From DASRHD01 sp035485575 (GTDB lineage Bacteria > Verrucomicrobiota > Verrucomicrobiia > Opitutales > Opitutaceae): a stretch of DNA of 64,000 bases. A program made the position numbers and the translations under genes. How positions within the stretch are numbered: position 1 is the first letter of the stretch; each line of letters begins with the position of its first letter. The DNA lies in NCBI GenBank assembly GCA_035485575.1, contig DATHNW010000006.1, forward strand, positions 62,001-126,000. Reading direction: 5' to 3'. Under the pieces are notes generated by a model, which had not been told where the DNA came from, searched no databases, and saw only the letters and a list, made by a program, of their open reading frames with translations. Shown here piece after piece: positions 60,049 to 64,000 of this stretch.

Positions 60049-63000
60049 TTAACCTTCCTGAAGATGTCAGGGCGCGCGGCGAGTATCGTCGCGAGATCGT
60101 CGCGATAGTTGTAAACCCATACTTCATCGCCTCGGGCAATGATCGCCTGGCGTTTCGCAGAGTCATCCGCCTGCGTAGCAGACTCGTCGTGTGGCGTGCC
60201 ATCGCAGAAAACCCAAAAACGAGGTTCGTAGTAAAAGTCCGGCTGAACGTAGATTCCCTCCACTCGCTTCTGGGCGGCGTCGGGCAAACGCAGTCCGTTC
60301 TTGTAGAGGTAATCGACGAATTTACGCTCGGTGGTGGAAGTCGGGTCAAGGGTCCGAAGGAGAGACTGGTAGTGCTCCTCGTAGTTACTGAACTTGGAGT
60401 TTGTCTCGATGGTGACGGAGCTGACACGCAGTTTCTCCAAGGCGTCCTTGATAAGGGCGCGATCGATTTTTTTGTGATCGCGCTGATTGTAGTAGCTCAG
60501 CAAGTCGTCGTAGGAAGCCGGCCCCTTGTAGGAAGTGTCATCGAAGCGGCAGAGCTTGATTGCTTGCTCCACGACCTTGTGAAAGACCTTCACGTCCTCG
60601 ACGAACTGCGAGAGAATGCCGAGGCTGCCTTCAGAGGCTTCAAAGAGGAGGATGTTGGGAGCCTCAGAATCGCCGACCGCGACGACGCCAACTTCGTTGG
60701 GTTCCACTTGAAAAACCGTCTCGATGGCCCGCTTTAAGGCGTGCTGGAAAGTGATAACACCCTCGGGTGATAGCCCGAGCGGCTCTACGGGTTGGATGTA
60801 GAGCGCATCGGCCAAATTTGAGGTCCAAAGTTTCACCAAGCGGAAGGGCTCTTTGATGTTGCTGTCGGCGGCGGGAATAGAGGAGCGCCAATCGCCGGAT
60901 ACCATCCCGAGCGGGAAACCGTCGCCATCTGGCTGCGCTCGCCAGCGGTAGCTGACGTGGACAAGACGCGCCGCTGGGATGTAGCGGAGATTGAGCAGCG
61001 TATTTTCCGTCGTGGTAACGACAGCTCGTTTCACGCGGTCGAAATGACCGCCATCTACGGAAAAATAAGTCTGCACCTCAAAGCCGCGCGAGACGCGCTC
61101 TTCTTCTTCGCACGAGATTCGGTCGATCTCCTCAGCACGGGACTCCGCCATTTCGATCAAATCGTGAACGTTCTGCTTATTGGCGTTATCGCCTAGATTG
61201 AGCCCGGTGAACGGGCAAATCTCGCGGTCCATCTGGTCGTCAGTAAGGAAGTAGCCGGCCTTGGTGCTGACCTTTGCGGATTTGAGTGAGCCCTCGGCGT
61301 CCTGCACGACCAATTGGCAGACACGATACTTTCGCCCGCTGTGGTAGATAATGTTGAGCGGACCGAACTCGCGGAGCGCGATTGAGCGAGGCCGCGAAAC
61401 AAACTCGCCAGCGGTGCCGTCTCCGGTGGGCAGGAAGACACGGATAGGCAGGCGGGTAAAATTGTAGCCCGGCAGAAAGCCTTCTGACGCCAAGTATCGG
61501 TAGGGATAAAATTCAGAAAGCTCGGTCGCCTTGGCTCCGAGATCGTTCCGAAGCAACGCGAGTTGATGGGACGCCTGTTTCTGTTGACGGTCGTATTTGC
61601 GATACTCGTCGGTGCCCGGCGTGAGCAAGCCCGGTTCAATTTTCTGGGTCGCGCGAGTGAGGATGTTGCGAGCCGATTTGTAGAGGTAGCGCCAGCGCGT
61701 CAGGGTCCGGTCGAGTGAATTCGCGATATTGGCGAGATTCTGCTCGATCCACTGATCGGAATACCAACTGCCGCCGCCTTTAGTGAGGTCGCCCTCGAAG
61801 TCGTGAATCACGCGCTTAAAGGACGCTTTGAGGCGAGCGAAGTTAGCCGGCGGAATCTCCAGACCGGCTCGGACTTCGGACGACAATGGCATCTTATCGT
61901 TATCGTCGATCACGAATCGAAGGATCGAGGGCCTGGCTCCGTTCAGATCCTCGAGTCCCGGCAACCCCATCTCGGAAACAACCATTGCATTCAAATGAGA
62001 GGCGAGCAGCTCACGGTTACAGAGATCGAGTTTCGGCGCCATCACCGCCCCCGAAACGAGGTCCTGTTTATTTTTGAAATAATGCCGGTCGTGAGGTGAG
62101 TAACTTGAACAGTAGGTGAACACCAGCGCCGCTTGCCCACTACGGCCCGCGCGCCCCGAACGCTGTGCATAGTTGGACGGGTTGGGCGGCGCGTTGCGCA
62201 TGTGGACGACACTCAAGTTCCGAATGTCGATACCTAGCTCCATTGTCGGTGAACAGAAGAGCGCGCTAATGACGCCGCTGCGGAACAACCCCTCGCGCTC
62301 GATGCGCGTATCGGTGTTGAGCTGTCCGGTGTGGTCTTCACCGCGTTGCCGCTTCATCTGCGAAAAATCGCGTTCGTAGAGTCGCTTGAAAAACACGTTG
62401 GGCTGCACGGCGCGCTCCTTGTAGGAGCGCTGCTTGACGATCTCCGCACGAACGGCCTGGCCGTCGCCGAGACGCCAGATCAGCTTGTGCAAACGCAGGC
62501 GGTAAATCGGAACTTCCTCGTTCTCCTCGTTCCGCGCCGGGCGTGAACGGAAATAGTCGGCCGCTTCAAGCTTGGCCATGAGCTGAAGAATGAACGTGCG
62601 GTAGGCGTCTTTGCGGAGATCAACCGCGAGTTCATTGTGGCGAACGTAGAGCTTGATGAACTTTCCGAGTGCGCTCGCCGGGCCAATACTGGTCGTGGAG
62701 ACGCCAGCCGTGCGGTTTAGATTGTCGAGTCGGAGAAAGCGGGGTTCGCGAAGCTCCTCCTCGCGATCAATACTCCACGGTGCTTTTAGTTTTTCACGAA
62801 ACTCCTTTTCATTCTGACGCAGTCTCGACTCGGAAAGCAGGTCGCTGTCGATGGCGTATTCGAGTCGGCAAAAATCGAGCACCACGCGAATGAAGTCTGC
62901 GCGCTTTTCGTGATTGAGGATGTTGAGCAGGGGAACGTCCGCCCAGAACGCATCTTCAGCGGCATTCTCGTGCAGGCTCTCATAGTCGATGTCGAGAAGG

Positions 63001-64000
63001 CCGCATTGCTCAAGATTCGGCAGGACGATGCGCCAGCTTCGCCGTAAGTCCGCAATCGCCCGATAAAGAAGAAAATTTTGGAAGCATTCCTCATAGGACC
63101 GTCTCACTGCCGGCAACGCGGGCTCGTCGTTTCGGTTAGCGAAATCCGTAAATGGAAGCCTCAAAGCCTTGAATACCGCTTCTCCCAGTGAAGCGAAGTT
63201 CAAGGTCTTCGATGGTGAATGCGCGATGGCTTTGCGGATCGCGGCGCGCAATTGGATCACCTGGACGAAGTCGTTGAAATGCCCTGCCTGTAACGCTGCA
63301 TCCTGTCGATTGTCGGTAAAGCTTAGGAGTTTTTGATCCTCGGGCTTGAATCCGGCATCGGCCAATTGGTTGAGAATAGTGAAGGCCGTAATGGTAGTGG
63401 AGGTGCTGCGACCTTCACTCCCGAGCTTGGTCAGCTTTGTTCCTTCGTTCGTCTTCGTGTCGTAGAACGTTCCGCTGGTGGGATCAAAGAGGAGCGGTGC
63501 CCGCATGAACCAGCCCCACCACTTCTTCGGCGTGGTTTCGGAGCAATTCCCATACTCGTCGAAGTAGAGCTTAACCGGAAAGAGGTGCTTCTTTTCTTTG
63601 CGCGGAACAAGGCCCGTCTTCGTTTGGCGAACCCAAGTCTCGGGAAGCAGTTCAACGTCTCCAGCCCCATCCCAGATTTCATCTCCAATAATCAGATAGC
63701 CGTCATGGGCATCTTCATCCTCCTCGGAGGTCTCGCGAAATTCGCGAGGCTCAAGGCGATCACCAAAACGGGTGATGCAGATAAATGGGTGACCGCTGGA
63801 ACGGCTGAACACGTTCGGGAAAATCGGCTTCTTGTCTGTTTCATCCTGCTTGAATAGGCCCGGTTCAAGTGTGATGAACCGATTTTCATCCTGATCTAGC
63901 GTGGTATAGACCGAGCCCGTTTGAGAGATGAACTGATGCAGCTTGAAGGGCAGTACCGTGTAGCGCTGGCCTGAGTCCTGAAGCCTCTTATTGGAAAGAC
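60045..64000 (-). CDS. DEAD/DEAH helicase with DUF1998, partial (N-terminus beyond window)
   Basis: The minus-strand frame is open from the stop at 60045 to the window edge, giving 1317 residues without a start. Motif VI is MRNAPPNPSNYAQRSGRAGRSGQ, with ELGIDIRNLSVVHM as motif V. A DUF1998/MZB-type C-terminal zone follows (LLFEASEGSLGILSQFVEDVKVFHKVV). The last 70 residues (FWVFCDGTPHDES, DEVWVYNYRDDLATIL) look like a Vsr/DUF-type nuclease tail. Similar to MrfA, DruE and DrmA/B-class helicases; DUF1998 within the helicase points more to MrfA/DruE than to split DrmA-DrmB. The N-terminal motifs (Walker A, DEAD) are outside. Confidence 0.85.
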   Translation of the reverse strand, partial: LSNKRLQDSGQRYTVLPFKLHQFISQTGSVYTTLDQDENRFITLEPGLFKQDETDKKPIFPNVFSRSSGHPFICITRFGDRLEPREFRETSEEDEDAHDGYLIIGDEIWDGAGDVELLPETWVRQTKTGLVPRKEKKHLFPVKLYFDEYGNCSETTPKKWWGWFMRAPLLFDPTSGTFYDTKTNEGTKLTKLGSEGRSTSTTITAFTILNQLADAGFKPEDQKLLSFTDNRQDAALQAGHFNDFVQVIQLRAAIRKAIAHSPSKTLNFASLGEAVFKALRLPFTDFANRNDEPALPAVRRSYEECFQNFLLYRAIADLRRSWRIVLPNLEQCGLLDIDYESLHENAAEDAFWADVPLLNILNHEKRADFIRVVLDFCRLEYAIDSDLLSESRLRQNEKEFREKLKAPWSIDREEELREPRFLRLDNLNRTAGVSTTSIGPASALGKFIKLYVRHNELAVDLRKDAYRTFILQLMAKLEAADYFRSRPARNEENEEVPIYRLRLHKLIWRLGDGQAVRAEIVKQRSYKERAVQPNVFFKRLYERDFSQMKRQRGEDHTGQLNTDTRIEREGLFRSGVISALFCSPTMELGIDIRNLSVVHMRNAPPNPSNYAQRSGRAGRSGQAALVFTYCSSYSPHDRHYFKNKQDLVSGAVMAPKLDLCNRELLASHLNAMVVSEMGLPGLEDLNGARPSILRFVIDDNDKMPLSSEVRAGLEIPPANFARLKASFKRVIHDFEGDLTKGGGSWYSDQWIEQNLANIANSLDRTLTRWRYLYKSARNILTRATQKIEPGLLTPGTDEYRKYDRQQKQASHQLALLRNDLGAKATELSEFYPYRYLASEGFLPGYNFTRLPIRVFLPTGDGTAGEFVSRPRSIALREFGPLNIIYHSGRKYRVCQLVVQDAEGSLKSAKVSTKAGYFLTDDQMDREICPFTGLNLGDNANKQNVHDLIEMAESRAEEIDRISCEEEERVSRGFEVQTYFSVDGGHFDRVKRAVVTTTENTLLNLRYIPAARLVHVSYRWRAQPDGDGFPLGMVSGDWRSSIPAADSNIKEPFRLVKLWTSNLADALYIQPVEPLGLSPEGVITFQHALKRAIETVFQVEPNEVGVVAVGDSEAPNILLFEASEGSLGILSQFVEDVKVFHKVVEQAIKLCRFDDTSYKGPASYDDLLSYYNQRDHKKIDRALIKDALEKLRVSSVTIETNSKFSNYEEHYQSLLRTLDPTSTTERKFVDYLYKNGLRLPDAAQKRVEGIYVQPDFYYEPRFWVFCDGTPHDESATQADDSAKRQAIIARGDEVWVYNYRDDLATILAARPDIFRKVK

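Noticed and set aside
1..64000. CRISPR array or rRNA genes
   Set aside because: No regularly spaced direct repeats with unique spacers and no rRNA-like conserved stretches were seen.

Overview
The window suggests a GC-rich Verrucomicrobiota chromosome, probably an Opitutaceae relative. This is inferred from gene content and layout (infB-nusA-DUF2851-YacP-like, and a large secreted protein with NHL and chitobiase-type repeats and a Gly-rich C-terminal sorting tail), not from a phylogeny. Bases 1 to about 6750 are ordinary chromosome. From the tRNA-Ser(UGA) gene at 6751-6838 onward the content is mobile: a tyrosine integrase follows the tRNA directly, then come maintenance genes, a MobF relaxase, a coupling protein and a complete-looking VirB-type secretion operon. 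I read this as an integrative and conjugative element (ICE) inserted at the 3' end of tRNA-Ser. Its right attachment site is not in the window.

Layout of the element: integration module (6.84-8.4 kb); small regulators and maintenance proteins (8.6-14.3 kb: DUF3102-like protein, Xre regulator, receiver protein, RadC-like protein, and a protein with a RHIM-like Gly-rich motif); an inverted-repeat cluster that is a good oriT candidate (14.5-14.75 kb) in front of the relaxase; relaxase, coupling protein and a ClpB-D2-like AAA+ protein (14.8-20.4 kb); a base-composition-shifted cargo (20.5-33.7 kb); a truncated N6-methylase (33.7-34.5 kb); an AraC regulator and the VirB2-3-4-5-6-8-9-10 operon with two lipoproteins (35.1-45.35 kb); then a second cargo, a six-gene minus-strand defence operon (45.9 kb to beyond 64 kb).

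Cargo 1 is a ribosomal peptide (graspetide) cluster. A 73-residue precursor peptide, an attenuator-like hairpin, an ATP-grasp ligase, an ABC exporter and an SDH-type serine protease run on the minus strand. Divergent from them run a GT-B glycosyltransferase, a fucosyltransferase-like enzyme, a DUF2264 (alpha/alpha)6 protein, a sulfotransferase and a GT-A glycosyltransferase, with a second sulfotransferase further right. The gene set predicts an ester- or amide-crosslinked peptide that might also be glycosylated and sulfated. I know of no described graspetide with that tailoring set.

Cargo 2 is transcribed right to left as one tight operon: a DUF1998-type DEAD/DEAH helicase (cut by the window edge), a DrmD-like SNF2 helicase, a DrmMI-like N6-adenine methyltransferase, an SMC/DUF2326-like ATPase, a reverse transcriptase fused to a nitrilase (UG1/DRT1 architecture, both active sites intact) and a PD-(D/E)xK nuclease. 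Gene junctions range from a 4-base overlap to 11 bases apart. It joins DISARM-like modification and helicase genes with a reverse-transcriptase defence gene in a single transcription unit, and it is the other strong candidate for an undescribed system.
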